Below, in pieces: positions 8,830 through 17,183 of a DNA stretch of 64,000 bases. The position numbers and the translations under genes are program-made. Origin of the DNA: Streptomyces sp. NBC_01142. Its GTDB lineage: Bacteria; Actinomycetota; Actinomycetes; Streptomycetales; Streptomycetaceae. Position 1 is the first letter of the stretch, and every line of letters begins with the position of its first letter. The notes beneath the pieces were generated by a model. It did not search any database and was not told where the DNA came from. It saw nothing but the letters and a program-made list of their open reading frames with translations. The stretch lies in NCBI RefSeq assembly GCF_026341125.1, contig NZ_JAPEOR010000003.1, positions 62,001 to 126,000 of the forward strand, in the 5' to 3' direction.

Positions 8830-9333
8830 ATGACGACGACGCAGCTCACCGCTTCCCAGGCTCCCGCGACCGCCAACGCCGTGCTCCGTGTCCCGCCGGC
8901 CTCTCCCGCCGCTGCGGCCGCCTACTTCGGCGCCGGCCTGGCCTTTCACGCCGATGTCTCCGACGTCGCCTCGGCGTTGGCGGCCGGCGGTGACCCCGGA
9001 TTCGTCGTCCTCGACTCCCGCTCCACCGAGTCCTGGGACCAGGGGCACGTTCCCGGTGCCGTCCACCTGCCGACCGCGCTGATCCCGGAGCAGGCGGAGC
9101 AGCTGCTGGACAAGTCCGTGCCGGTCATCACGTACTGCTGGGGCCCGGGCTGCAACGGTGCGACGCGCGCCGCCCTCGCCCTCGCCGAACTCGGCTACCA
9201 GGTCAAGGAGATGCTCGGCGGCTTCGAGTACTGGGCCCGTGAGGGCTTCGCGTTCGAGACCTGGGAGGGCAGCGCCAAGCGCGCCGCCGACCCGCTCACG
9301 GCGCCCGTCGACTCCGACGACTGCGGCTGCTGA
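8830..9333 (+). CDS. Rhodanese-domain sulfurtransferase
   Basis: 167 residues with a single rhodanese fold: VVLDSRSTESWDQGHVPGAV and the active-site loop CWGPGCNGA (the cysteine in TYCWGPGC). It ends in DDCGC, an extra C-terminal cysteine motif. It probably moves sulfur between small thiols or proteins in the cytosol. The Lrp-divergent arrangement suggests control by an amino-acid signal. ATG 8830 is taken as the start; an in-frame ATG at 8797 would add 11 residues, and neither has a strong ribosome binding site. Confidence 0.85.
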   Translation: MTTTQLTASQAPATANAVLRVPPASPAAAAAYFGAGLAFHADVSDVASALAAGGDPGFVVLDSRSTESWDQGHVPGAVHLPTALIPEQAEQLLDKSVPVITYCWGPGCNGATRAALALAELGYQVKEMLGGFEYWAREGFAFETWEGSAKRAADPLTAPVDSDDCGC

Positions 9334-9412
9334 TCCCTCGCCCGCTACCGTATGACGGAGGGGGAGGCGCGAAGGAGCGGCGCGTCCGAGCAGCTGGTTT
9401 CGGCCAGTGGAC

Positions 9413-9438
9413 GACGAGCCCGCGCCCGCGGGCTCGTC
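9413..9438. terminator. Hairpin between convergent genes, likely terminator
   Basis: Perfect 12-bp inverted repeat (GACGAGCCCGCG ... CGCGGGCTCGTC) with a 2-nt centre and no T-run. It lies in the 259-bp gap between the rhodanese gene and the convergent DUF885 gene; the rest of this gap shows no gene. Confidence 0.5.
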
Positions 9439-9592
9439 CGGTACGCGGCCGACCGGGCGCGTAGCCGGTGGTGCGCAGTGGTTGCACGGGCGGCCACGAG
9501 CCGAACTGACGGCCCTGTCACGGTCGCTGCCGACCGACGGGCCGCCTGTACGGCGGGCGGCCCAGTCGGTTCGCCGGTCGGCCGGTCCGGTG

Positions 9593-11275
9593 TCAGAGCT
9601 TGGACAGTTCGTCGACCAGGTCGTCGAGCCCCAGCGAGCCCTGTGACAGCGCCGCCATGTGCCACGCCTTCGCGTCGAACGCGTCACCGTGCGCCTTGCG
9701 GGCGTTCTCCCGTCCCAGCAGCCACGCCCGCTCGCCCAGCTTGTAACCGATGGCCTGCGCCGGAACCGACAGATAGCGCGTCAGCTCGCTCTCCACGAAG
9801 TCCGCCGGCCGGCCGCTGTGGCTGCCGAAGAACTCCTGCCCCAGCTCAGGCGTCCAGCGCTCGCCGGGATGGAACGGCGAGTCCGCCGGGATCTCCAGTT
9901 CCAGATGCATGCCGATGTCCACGATCACCCGGCACGCCCGCATCATCTGCGCGTCCAGGTAGCCGAGCCTGCGCTCAGGGTCGGGCAGGAAGCCCAGCTC
10001 GTCCATCAGCCGCTCCGCGTACAGCGCCCAGCCCTCGGCATTGGCGCTGACCCCGCCGATCGTCGCCTGGTAGCGGGACAGCTGGTCCGCGACATGCACC
10101 CACTGCGCGATCTGCAGATGGTGACCGGGCACGCCCTCGTGGTACCAGGTCGACACCAGGTCATACACCGGGAAGCGGGTGGCGCCCATGGTCGGCAGCC
10201 AGGTGCGGCCGGGGCGGGTGAAGTCCTCGGACGGACCGGTGTAGTACGGCGCCGCCGCGCCGCCCGGCGGAGCGATTCGGGACTCCACCTTCCGTACCCG
10301 CTCGGCGAGTTCGAAGTGGGTGCCGTCCAGCGCCTCGATCGCCTCGTCCATCAGCTTCTGCAGCCAGGCCCGCACCTCCTCCTCCCCCTCGATGTGCTCA
10401 CCGTGCACGTCGAGATGGGCGAGCGCCTCCCAGGGCCCGGCGCCCGGAAGGATCTTGTCCGCCTCGGTCTTCATCTCGGCCAGCAGCCGGTGGTACTCGG
10501 ACCAGCCGTATGCATACGCCTCGTCGAGGTCGAGGTCGGTGCCGTTGAAGAAGCGCGACCAGCGGGCGTAGCGCTCACGGCCGACCGTGTCGGGCGCGTC
10601 CGCCACGGCCGGGGCGTAGACATCGCGCACCCAGTCCCGCAGTTCGACCAGTGCCCCGGTCGCGGAGCGAGCCGCCTCGTCGAGTTCGGCGCGGAGCGTG
10701 AGGGGGCCGCCCGCCGCGAAGTCCTCGAACCAGCTCCGGTCCGTACCGATCCACTCGGTCAGCTGACCGACAAACGTCTCCGTGGCGCGCGGGCCACCCA
10801 GTAGCTTCCGCTCAAGTCCCAGCGCCAGCGAGGACCGGTAGCCCTCCAGGGCACCCGGGACCGCCCGCAGCCGCTGGGCGACGGCCCCCCAGTCCTCATC
10901 GGTCTCCGTCGGCGTCACGGTGAAGACCTCGCGCACGGTGTGCGCGGGCGAGCGCATATTGCTCACCGTGCGCAGTCCCTCATCCGCCTCGTGCACGGCG
11001 AGTTCGGCCGTCAGACGCTCCCGCAACAGTCGGCCGCAGCGCCGTTCCGCATCGCTCTCGGCACCCGGCAGCTTTTCGGCATCGTCGAGCCTGGCGAGTG
11101 TCTCGCGGGTGAGTTCGGCAAAGGCCTCCTGACCGGCCGGTGAGTAGTCGGGAAGAAGACCCGAGCTCTCCCTGACCCCCAAGTAGGTGCCCACGGTGGG
11201 GTCGAGTTCGATGAGTGCGTCGACATAGGCGTCGGCGACCTGGCGGGGCAGCGCGCTGCTGGAAGTGTCTGGCAT
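9593..11275 (-). CDS. DUF885-family putative metallo-hydrolase
   Basis: 560 residues covering the DUF885 domain throughout. The HEGVPGHH motif at about residues 378-386 supplies the zinc-ligand/catalytic pattern, and NAEGWALYAERL further on supplies the downstream glutamate, so a gluzincin-type peptidase is likely. No signal peptide is visible, so it should be cytosolic. The ATG at 11275 has GAGG about 9 nt upstream and is preferred over a start at 11317. The natural substrate is unknown. Confidence 0.82.
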   Translation of the reverse strand: MPDTSSSALPRQVADAYVDALIELDPTVGTYLGVRESSGLLPDYSPAGQEAFAELTRETLARLDDAEKLPGAESDAERRCGRLLRERLTAELAVHEADEGLRTVSNMRSPAHTVREVFTVTPTETDEDWGAVAQRLRAVPGALEGYRSSLALGLERKLLGGPRATETFVGQLTEWIGTDRSWFEDFAAGGPLTLRAELDEAARSATGALVELRDWVRDVYAPAVADAPDTVGRERYARWSRFFNGTDLDLDEAYAYGWSEYHRLLAEMKTEADKILPGAGPWEALAHLDVHGEHIEGEEEVRAWLQKLMDEAIEALDGTHFELAERVRKVESRIAPPGGAAAPYYTGPSEDFTRPGRTWLPTMGATRFPVYDLVSTWYHEGVPGHHLQIAQWVHVADQLSRYQATIGGVSANAEGWALYAERLMDELGFLPDPERRLGYLDAQMMRACRVIVDIGMHLELEIPADSPFHPGERWTPELGQEFFGSHSGRPADFVESELTRYLSVPAQAIGYKLGERAWLLGRENARKAHGDAFDAKAWHMAALSQGSLGLDDLVDELSKL

Positions 11276-11323
11276 GCGCACATCCTCATACGAGTAAGGG
11301 GTCCGCGTCACCATCATTGGATC

Positions 11324-11806
11324 TCAGTCGCCTGTCGAGGGAGGGAGCAGCGGGCCGCAGTCCCACTGCTGGAAGATCAATCGGGTTTCGACACGGGCGA
11401 CTTCACGCCGCGAGGTGAACTCGTCGAGCACCAGCCGCTGCAGATCCGCTGTGTCCGTCACTGCGACATGAACCAGATAGTCGTCGGGGCCGGTGAGATG
11501 GAACAGCGCCCGGGACTCGGGCAGTGCGCGGATCCGCTCGACGAACGGTCCGATCAGTTCGCGTCGGTGCGGCCGCACCTGGACCAGCAGGAGAGCCTGC
11601 AGGCCACGCCCCAGCCGGGCGGGATCCAGGGCCAGCCGGTGCCCGAGGATCACGCCGGAGCGGCGCAGCCTCGCGACCCGGTCCAGACAGGTGGAAGGCG
11701 CCACTCCGACCTCGGCCGCCAGATCGCGGTAGGTGGTCCGGGCGTCGTTCTGCAGGAGGCGGAGTATCTCAAGATCAACCGCGTCCAGTGCGACACTTTC
11801 AGCCAT
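11324..11806 (-). CDS. Lrp/AsnC-family transcriptional regulator
   Basis: 160 residues: HTH at about residues 8-55 (LDAVDLEILRLLQNDART, VAPSTCLDRVARLRRSG) and a RAM domain (ALFHLTGPDDYLVHVAVTD). It is divergent from a PLP trans-sulfuration enzyme. Lrp proteins beside methionine/cysteine lyases commonly activate them in response to an amino acid, so control of sulfur amino-acid breakdown is likely here. The 59-bp spacer carries an inverted repeat. Confidence 0.88.
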   Translation of the reverse strand: MAESVALDAVDLEILRLLQNDARTTYRDLAAEVGVAPSTCLDRVARLRRSGVILGHRLALDPARLGRGLQALLLVQVRPHRRELIGPFVERIRALPESRALFHLTGPDDYLVHVAVTDTADLQRLVLDEFTSRREVARVETRLIFQQWDCGPLLPPSTGD

Positions 11807-11826
11807 TCGTCGAACGTAACACGGGC

Positions 11827-11849
11827 CTTGGCCAATACCTTCCGCCAAG
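11827..11849. promoter_or_regulatory. Inverted repeat in Lrp/trans-sulfuration intergenic region
   Basis: CTTGGC - 11 nt - GCCAAG lies in the 59-bp space between the divergent Lrp gene and the PLP lyase gene. It is a candidate Lrp-type operator by position and symmetry only. Confidence 0.4.
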
Positions 11850-11865
11850 TGTTCACAGTGCCGCC

Positions 11866-13065
11866 ATGGAGAACGCAGCTCTCGCCGCCCCCGCACCCCG
11901 GGCGCTGGCCACCGAAGCCGTGCACGCCGGACGCGACGATCTCGCGGAGCTCGGCGTGCACGCCCCGCCGATCGATCTGTCCACCACCTACCCGTCGCAC
12001 GATGCCGCCGGGGAGGCCGCGCGGATCGACGCCTTCGCGGCCACCGGTGAGCGGCCGGAGGGCCCGCCCGTCTACGCCCGGCTGGACAATCCGACCACGG
12101 CCCGTTTCGAGACGGCGCTCGCCCGGCTGGAAGGGGCCGAGAGCGCGGTGGCCTTCGCCAGCGGGATGGCGGCCCTCACCGCCGTACTGCTGGTGCGGGC
12201 GAGCATGGGGCTGCGCCATGTGGTCGCCGTGCGGCCCCTGTATGGATGTAGTGACCATCTTCTCAATGCCGGCCTGCTCGGGACCGAGGTGACCTGGACC
12301 GACCCCGCGGGCATCGCCGACGCGATCCGGCCCGAGACCGGTCTGGTGATGGTGGAGACGCCCGCCAACCCCACCCTTGCGGAGATCGACCTGCGCGCCG
12401 TCCGGCACGCCTGCGGCTCGGTGCCGCTGCTCGTCGACAGCACCTTTGCCACGCCCGTCCTTCAGCGGCCTCTCGAGGAGGGCGCGCGGATCGTGCTGCA
12501 CAGCGCGACCAAGTATCTGGGCGGGCACGGCGATGTGATGGGCGGGGTGGTGGCCTGTGACGAGGAGTTCGCCCGCAAGCTGCGCCAGGTGCGGTTCGCG
12601 ACCGGCGGCGTCCTGCATCCGATGGCCGGATATCTGCTCCTTCGCGGTCTCTCCACCCTGCCGGTACGGGTCCGGGCCGCCTCCGTCACCGCGGCCGACC
12701 TGGCCCGACGGCTGGGCGCCGACCCGCGGATCGCCCGGGTCCACTATCCGAGCATCGGCGGGGCGATGGTCTCCTTCGAGGTGTACGGGGACCCGCACCA
12801 GGTGATTTCGGGCGTACGGCTGATCACGCCGGCCGTCAGTCTCGGCAGCGTCGACACCCTGATCCAGCACCCGGCCTCCATCAGCCACCGCATCGTGGCG
12901 GAGGGAGACCGGCGCTCGGCGGGCGTCAGCGACCGGCTGCTGCGGCTGTCGGTCGGTCTTGAGGACGTTGAGGACCTGTGGCGGGATCTGACCGAGGCGC
13001 TCAGCGCTCAGCCTGTTCGTAGCGGGGGAGTGGACGCACGGGAGTCGCGTCGAGTCGCGCGGTGA
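11866..13065 (+). CDS. PLP-dependent trans-sulfuration enzyme (Cys/Met metabolism)
   Basis: 399 residues of the Cys/Met metabolism PLP family (cystathionine gamma-lyase, gamma-synthase, methionine gamma-lyase). Visible are YARLDNPTTARFETALARLEG, the cofactor-aspartate segment VPLLVDSTFATP, and the Schiff-base lysine in SATKYLGG at about residue 216. The exact reaction cannot be fixed from sequence; the divergent Lrp regulator favours a catabolic gamma-lyase. The ATG at 11866 begins the family N-terminus. The last 65 bp overlap the end of the convergent GNAT gene. Confidence 0.85.
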   Translation: MENAALAAPAPRALATEAVHAGRDDLAELGVHAPPIDLSTTYPSHDAAGEAARIDAFAATGERPEGPPVYARLDNPTTARFETALARLEGAESAVAFASGMAALTAVLLVRASMGLRHVVAVRPLYGCSDHLLNAGLLGTEVTWTDPAGIADAIRPETGLVMVETPANPTLAEIDLRAVRHACGSVPLLVDSTFATPVLQRPLEEGARIVLHSATKYLGGHGDVMGGVVACDEEFARKLRQVRFATGGVLHPMAGYLLLRGLSTLPVRVRAASVTAADLARRLGADPRIARVHYPSIGGAMVSFEVYGDPHQVISGVRLITPAVSLGSVDTLIQHPASISHRIVAEGDRRSAGVSDRLLRLSVGLEDVEDLWRDLTEALSAQPVRSGGVDARESRRVAR

Positions 13066-14368
13066 CCACCAGCGTGCCCTCCTCGATCTGGTAGTCGAGC
13101 GGCAGGCCGAGACCGCGCATGGCCGCGACCATGCCGGTGTTCGAGGACTGGGTGACGGCATAGACACTGCCGCAGCCGGCCTCGGTCGCGAGTGCGACCA
13201 GGCGGCCGAGCAGCTCCGAGCCGATGCCCCTGCGCTGCCAGTCGTCCTCGACGAGCAGCGCGACCTCGGTCTCGTCGCCGTCCCAGAGGAGATGCCCGAG
13301 GGCGACGAGCCGGCCGGAGGCCGTCTGGACGGCGAGAGTACGGCCGAAGCGCGGACTGAGCAGGTGGTTGAGATAGCGGTCGGCGTCGCCGACCGGGCCG
13401 TGGTAGCGCAGGCCCAGAGTGCGCTCGGAGCACCGGTCGTGCATGGCGCGGGCGGCTGCGAGATCACTCTGGTCCACGCGCCGTACGGTGATCTCGTTGC
13501 CCTCGGGGAGGGTGAGGACGTCCTCGCTGCGGGGGATGCGCGAGCCGAGCCGGGCGTCGAGCTCGACCAGGGCCCGGGCCCTGGCGAACTCGGTCGGTGT
13601 GAAGGGGAGATAGGGCCGCTCGACGGTGATGGCGCCGCCGTTCGGGTCGCGCAGGCGCATTACCGTCTCTTCCAGTACACCCTCCACGGGCGGGGTGTCC
13701 CCGGTGGGCCTGCCGGTCAGCGAGACGGCAGGCAGGGAGTGGATCGTGCAGCGGCCGAGCAACTGGCGCAGTGCGAGCGGCAGTTCGGCCGCGTCCAGCG
13801 CCGTACGGGTGGCAAGGCCGAGGACCCGGGTCGGGGTGTCGACGAGATCGTGGGCGTCGGCGCGCTCGATCCAGGTGCTGGTGCCGCCCGCCGCCGAGAC
13901 CTCCCGGGTGAGGTGCTGGGCCTGGAGGGACGCGGGGGCACGCAGCAGGAACTCGTCGACCGTACCGTCGGCCAGCGGGTGGGTCTGCAGGGTGAGGATG
14001 TCCACCCGGTGCCGGGCGAGGGTCGTGCAGAGCGCCGCCAGGCTGCCGGGCGTGTCCTGCACGGTGGTGCGCATCCTCCACAACGCGGTCTCGCGCCCCT
14101 CTTCCTGGGTGGCGGGGCCCGTCGCGGCGGGCCCCGCCGTCGGAGGGGCATGACTGTGGTGTCGTGCCCACCATGTGTGGAAGGCGGCCGTGGCGACGAG
14201 GGCCACGGCCGAGGCGATGAGCAGGAACGGACCGTCCGGTGTGTGCCCGATCATGTTCGCGACGGCGTCGGCGACCGCGACGGCGGTGAACAAGGCTGCC
14301 AGCTCGATGAGATCCCGCCGCCAGTGGTGTGGACGGCGGGCACTCTTCGCAGAAGTCACATCTGTCAT
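13001..14368 (-). CDS. Membrane-anchored ACT-GNAT protein
   Basis: 455 residues in three parts. Two hydrophobic helices (about residues 20-70: LIELAALFTAVAVADAVANM, FLLIASAVALVATAAF) are followed by an ACT-like domain (about 100-170: RTTVQDTPGSLAALCTTLARHRVDILTLQT) and a C-terminal GNAT acetyltransferase (about 310-440) with the acetyl-CoA loop WQRRGIGSELLGRL. The layout suggests an acetyltransferase regulated by a small amino-acid ligand at the membrane; the substrate is unknown. Its 3' end overlaps the convergent lyase gene by 65 bp. Confidence 0.8.
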   Translation of the reverse strand: MTDVTSAKSARRPHHWRRDLIELAALFTAVAVADAVANMIGHTPDGPFLLIASAVALVATAAFHTWWARHHSHAPPTAGPAATGPATQEEGRETALWRMRTTVQDTPGSLAALCTTLARHRVDILTLQTHPLADGTVDEFLLRAPASLQAQHLTREVSAAGGTSTWIERADAHDLVDTPTRVLGLATRTALDAAELPLALRQLLGRCTIHSLPAVSLTGRPTGDTPPVEGVLEETVMRLRDPNGGAITVERPYLPFTPTEFARARALVELDARLGSRIPRSEDVLTLPEGNEITVRRVDQSDLAAARAMHDRCSERTLGLRYHGPVGDADRYLNHLLSPRFGRTLAVQTASGRLVALGHLLWDGDETEVALLVEDDWQRRGIGSELLGRLVALATEAGCGSVYAVTQSSNTGMVAAMRGLGLPLDYQIEEGTLVVTARLDATPVRPLPRYEQAER

Positions 14369-14444
14369 GGCAACACTGTGACCGAGTCGTGTTGCGTGAT
14401 CACCAACGCTTTGTGACTGACAGGTTAAGTGCGGATCTGGATGG

Positions 14445-17183
14445 CTATCGGCTGCTTTTCGCCGTTTCTGGCGTGGAGTGTTCGCCTCCGTGATGCAACG
14501 CGGCCACCAACCGGGACGCCTGGGCAACCAGCTGGGACGACCCCCCGCGTCCGGCGAGAGCGGCGAGGGCGGAGAACCCCGGTATCTCCGCCGTGTCACT
14601 GACCGGGTCCGCGTCTGTGTCCACGTCCGTAGCCGAGGGGACCGCGCCCGCTGAGCCCCACCCTGACAGGCCTGCACCACATCGCTCCACGCAGTCGGCG
14701 GCCACCGCCAGTATCTCTCCCAGCCCACGGGCAGGAACATCACCGGTCAGCAGGCCCGGCAGTGCGGCGGCGAGCACGGACCAGGTCGTCGCATACGCAC
14801 CGGTGGCAGCAGCCGTGCGGGCGGACTCGGCCAGCCGGTTGGGCTTCACCGTGCCGGGCACGACCAGCCCGGACAGAAGCCGGCCGAGCCGCCCGCCGTC
14901 CAGCTGTCCGCGGGCGGCCAGCACCAGCAGCCCGTCCACCGCCGCCAGCCTGTCCTCGGCGCGACGGGCTCCGAGACCGGTGGCCAGGGCCAGGTGCAGG
15001 GCCGGTCCCGCCGGTCCGCCGGCCTCGGCGAGCAGCGGCAGACACCAGGTACCACCGGTCTGATCGTCCTCCGCGCAGGCTCTCACCCCCGGCAGCAGCC
15101 AGGTGGCGAGCGTCTCGCGGTCGTGCGGAAGCACGGCAGTCCAGTGCTGACGGCCCGTCGAGTGATAACAGCAGCCGTGCGAGACGGAGTGCGGGCGGCC
15201 CAGCCAGCGAAGGGGCCGGGGGAACGCCCGCTGAATCGCCAGCCGTTCCCTGGTCTCGGTCAAGAGGCGCCGCGTGGTCCCGGTCGTGGCCGCCTCTGCC
15301 GGCTCGGTCGTGGTCCGAAGCGCCGGTATGGCGGGCTCCCCCTTGCGGATCCACGCGGCAAGGCGGTCGCCCTCGTCGGTACCCAGCCGCGCCGCAGCCT
15401 CCGCCGCGGCGGCATCCCCGCCCCGTCGTACCCGCAGCAGGGCCTGCCCGAAGTCCACCGGCGCCGGAGTGGCCCCGAGCCGCTGGTAGTCACGCAACCG
15501 CTCGACCAGGTCGAAGGGGTCCAGCGCGCCGGTGTGCCAGGTGGGTGTGGCAAGCAGAAACGGCAGGGGCTCGGTCCGTACGAAGTAGGCGGCCTCCCAC
15601 AGGCGGGCATGGACGACGCTCACGAGCCCCGCGTGTGCGCAGTCCCCCAGCGGCGACCGCGCACGACAGCGGTCGAGGGCCTGGACGCTGACCCTGCCCA
15701 GCAGCGCGGCCGCAACCACCTCCACCCCATGCGGATGCGCCGAGAAACGGTCGTCCGGGTCCCACGGCGCATCTCCGTCGAGCCACCAGCGACCGGCCAG
15801 CGCGCCGCGCAGCGCTTCGGTCAGCGCCTCCGGCTCCCGGTGGGCGAGCCGGACCAGACCGTCCAGTGTGCGCTCGAAGTCACTCGGCCCGTTGCCGGGC
15901 CGCGTCAGAACCAGCACGTCCTCCACGAGTTCCGCGACGGAACCGGGAGCCGGGGCCGGCCTCCGGAGTTCCGGGGCGGGCGGCAGGGTCTCCTCGTACG
16001 CCCCCGAGTCCTCCTCCGGCAGCGCGCCGAAGATCTCGACAGCAGCGGGCCGGTGCACCGGGCTCAACAGCACTGCCGACGCGGCCAGTTCCTCGCGCAG
16101 TGCGGCGTCGGCGACGGGCAGATACCGGCCTACCAGCTTCAGCGCCCGCTCCTGCACACCCACGTCCTCGTGGCCGAACGCCTCGGCGGCCACCGGCAGC
16201 AGCTCGCGCGCCGCCTCCGCATCCCGCAGCCGCAACACCTTCCCGATCAGCACCAGTTGAGCCCGCACCAGCTTCTTCTCACTACGGAAGAGAACGGAAC
16301 CCGACGCCTCGGCCAGGGACCGGGAGGAGAGCTCGCCACTCTCCGCAAGCCGGGCGAGCACGCTCTGCGCGTGAGCGGCCACCGTCGACGCCCCGTCGGC
16401 CGCCATGCCGATCCAGTCGGAGACACGGGCTCGCTCCTCCTCCGCCGTCAGAGCGAGACGGCGCAGCAGTATCAGGAAGAACCGCATGTCACCGGGCTGT
16501 CCGCCGCGCAGCAGCCGGGAAACACACGAGTCCACCAGCATCGACCTGTCCAGCACCCCCTCAGCGGCCAGGTCGCTGAGCGCCGACGGCCAGTGCCCCG
16601 GCGCGTCGGGGTCGTCGTACCAGCTGAGCGTGGGGGCGAGTTCGGGAGTCTCGAACAGCCGCGGTGCCAGGATCCGCACCTGTGGGTCCTTGCCCAGCGA
16701 ACGCAGCCCCGGGCCGCGCGCCGAGGCGACCGCTTCCGCCCAGCCGTATACGTAACCGTCCGTCGTGGGCACCGCGCACTTCGCCAGCCGGACCAGCTCA
16801 TGAATCAGCGGGTAGTCCTCCTGCACGGTCGAGGCCCGCCCGGCAAGCCGGTGCGCAACATCGCCGAGCCAGCCGGGGGACCGGTCCGACAGCACCTCGA
16901 GCAGTACGGTGTACACCGGCCGGTCCCCCATGCGCAGATCCCGGGCGCCGATCCAGGCGGCCGCGGCCGCGGCGCCCGTGTGGCAGCCGGCGCCCGCCGG
17001 CAGCAGTGCCCGAAGGATCTTGAAGCGCTCCTGCCACCGCTCCCAGCCGAAGCCGCGCAGCTCGGTACGCAGAGCTTTCAACTCGGCCAGACAAGCCCTG
17101 CGTTCAGCCGGCGTCAGCGGCTTGAGCAGCCCCGGGACATCCCTGAACCGTCCTTCACGAACGGCGTCGAGCAGTTGCTTCAT
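14445..17183 (-). CDS. DUF6493-family protein
   Basis: 912 residues without recognisable catalytic motifs. The sequence is rich in alpha-helical, HEAT-like segments (for example VLFRSEKKLVRAQLVLIGKVLRLRDAEAARELL), consistent with the DUF6493 family that accompanies SWIM zinc-finger proteins in Streptomyces. The ATG overlaps the stop of the SWIM gene (ATGA), so the two are translationally coupled and probably form one complex or pathway. The function is unknown. The open frame upstream of 17183 is a shadow of the SWIM gene. Confidence 0.8.
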   Translation of the reverse strand: MKQLLDAVREGRFRDVPGLLKPLTPAERRACLAELKALRTELRGFGWERWQERFKILRALLPAGAGCHTGAAAAAAWIGARDLRMGDRPVYTVLLEVLSDRSPGWLGDVAHRLAGRASTVQEDYPLIHELVRLAKCAVPTTDGYVYGWAEAVASARGPGLRSLGKDPQVRILAPRLFETPELAPTLSWYDDPDAPGHWPSALSDLAAEGVLDRSMLVDSCVSRLLRGGQPGDMRFFLILLRRLALTAEEERARVSDWIGMAADGASTVAAHAQSVLARLAESGELSSRSLAEASGSVLFRSEKKLVRAQLVLIGKVLRLRDAEAARELLPVAAEAFGHEDVGVQERALKLVGRYLPVADAALREELAASAVLLSPVHRPAAVEIFGALPEEDSGAYEETLPPAPELRRPAPAPGSVAELVEDVLVLTRPGNGPSDFERTLDGLVRLAHREPEALTEALRGALAGRWWLDGDAPWDPDDRFSAHPHGVEVVAAALLGRVSVQALDRCRARSPLGDCAHAGLVSVVHARLWEAAYFVRTEPLPFLLATPTWHTGALDPFDLVERLRDYQRLGATPAPVDFGQALLRVRRGGDAAAAEAAARLGTDEGDRLAAWIRKGEPAIPALRTTTEPAEAATTGTTRRLLTETRERLAIQRAFPRPLRWLGRPHSVSHGCCYHSTGRQHWTAVLPHDRETLATWLLPGVRACAEDDQTGGTWCLPLLAEAGGPAGPALHLALATGLGARRAEDRLAAVDGLLVLAARGQLDGGRLGRLLSGLVVPGTVKPNRLAESARTAAATGAYATTWSVLAAALPGLLTGDVPARGLGEILAVAADCVERCGAGLSGWGSAGAVPSATDVDTDADPVSDTAEIPGFSALAALAGRGGSSQLVAQASRLVAALHHGGEHSTPETAKSSR

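Noticed and set aside
9352-10050. Long plus-strand ORF antisense to the DUF885 gene
   Set aside because: Arg/Ala/Pro-rich shadow translation; the opposite strand carries a well-conserved family protein.
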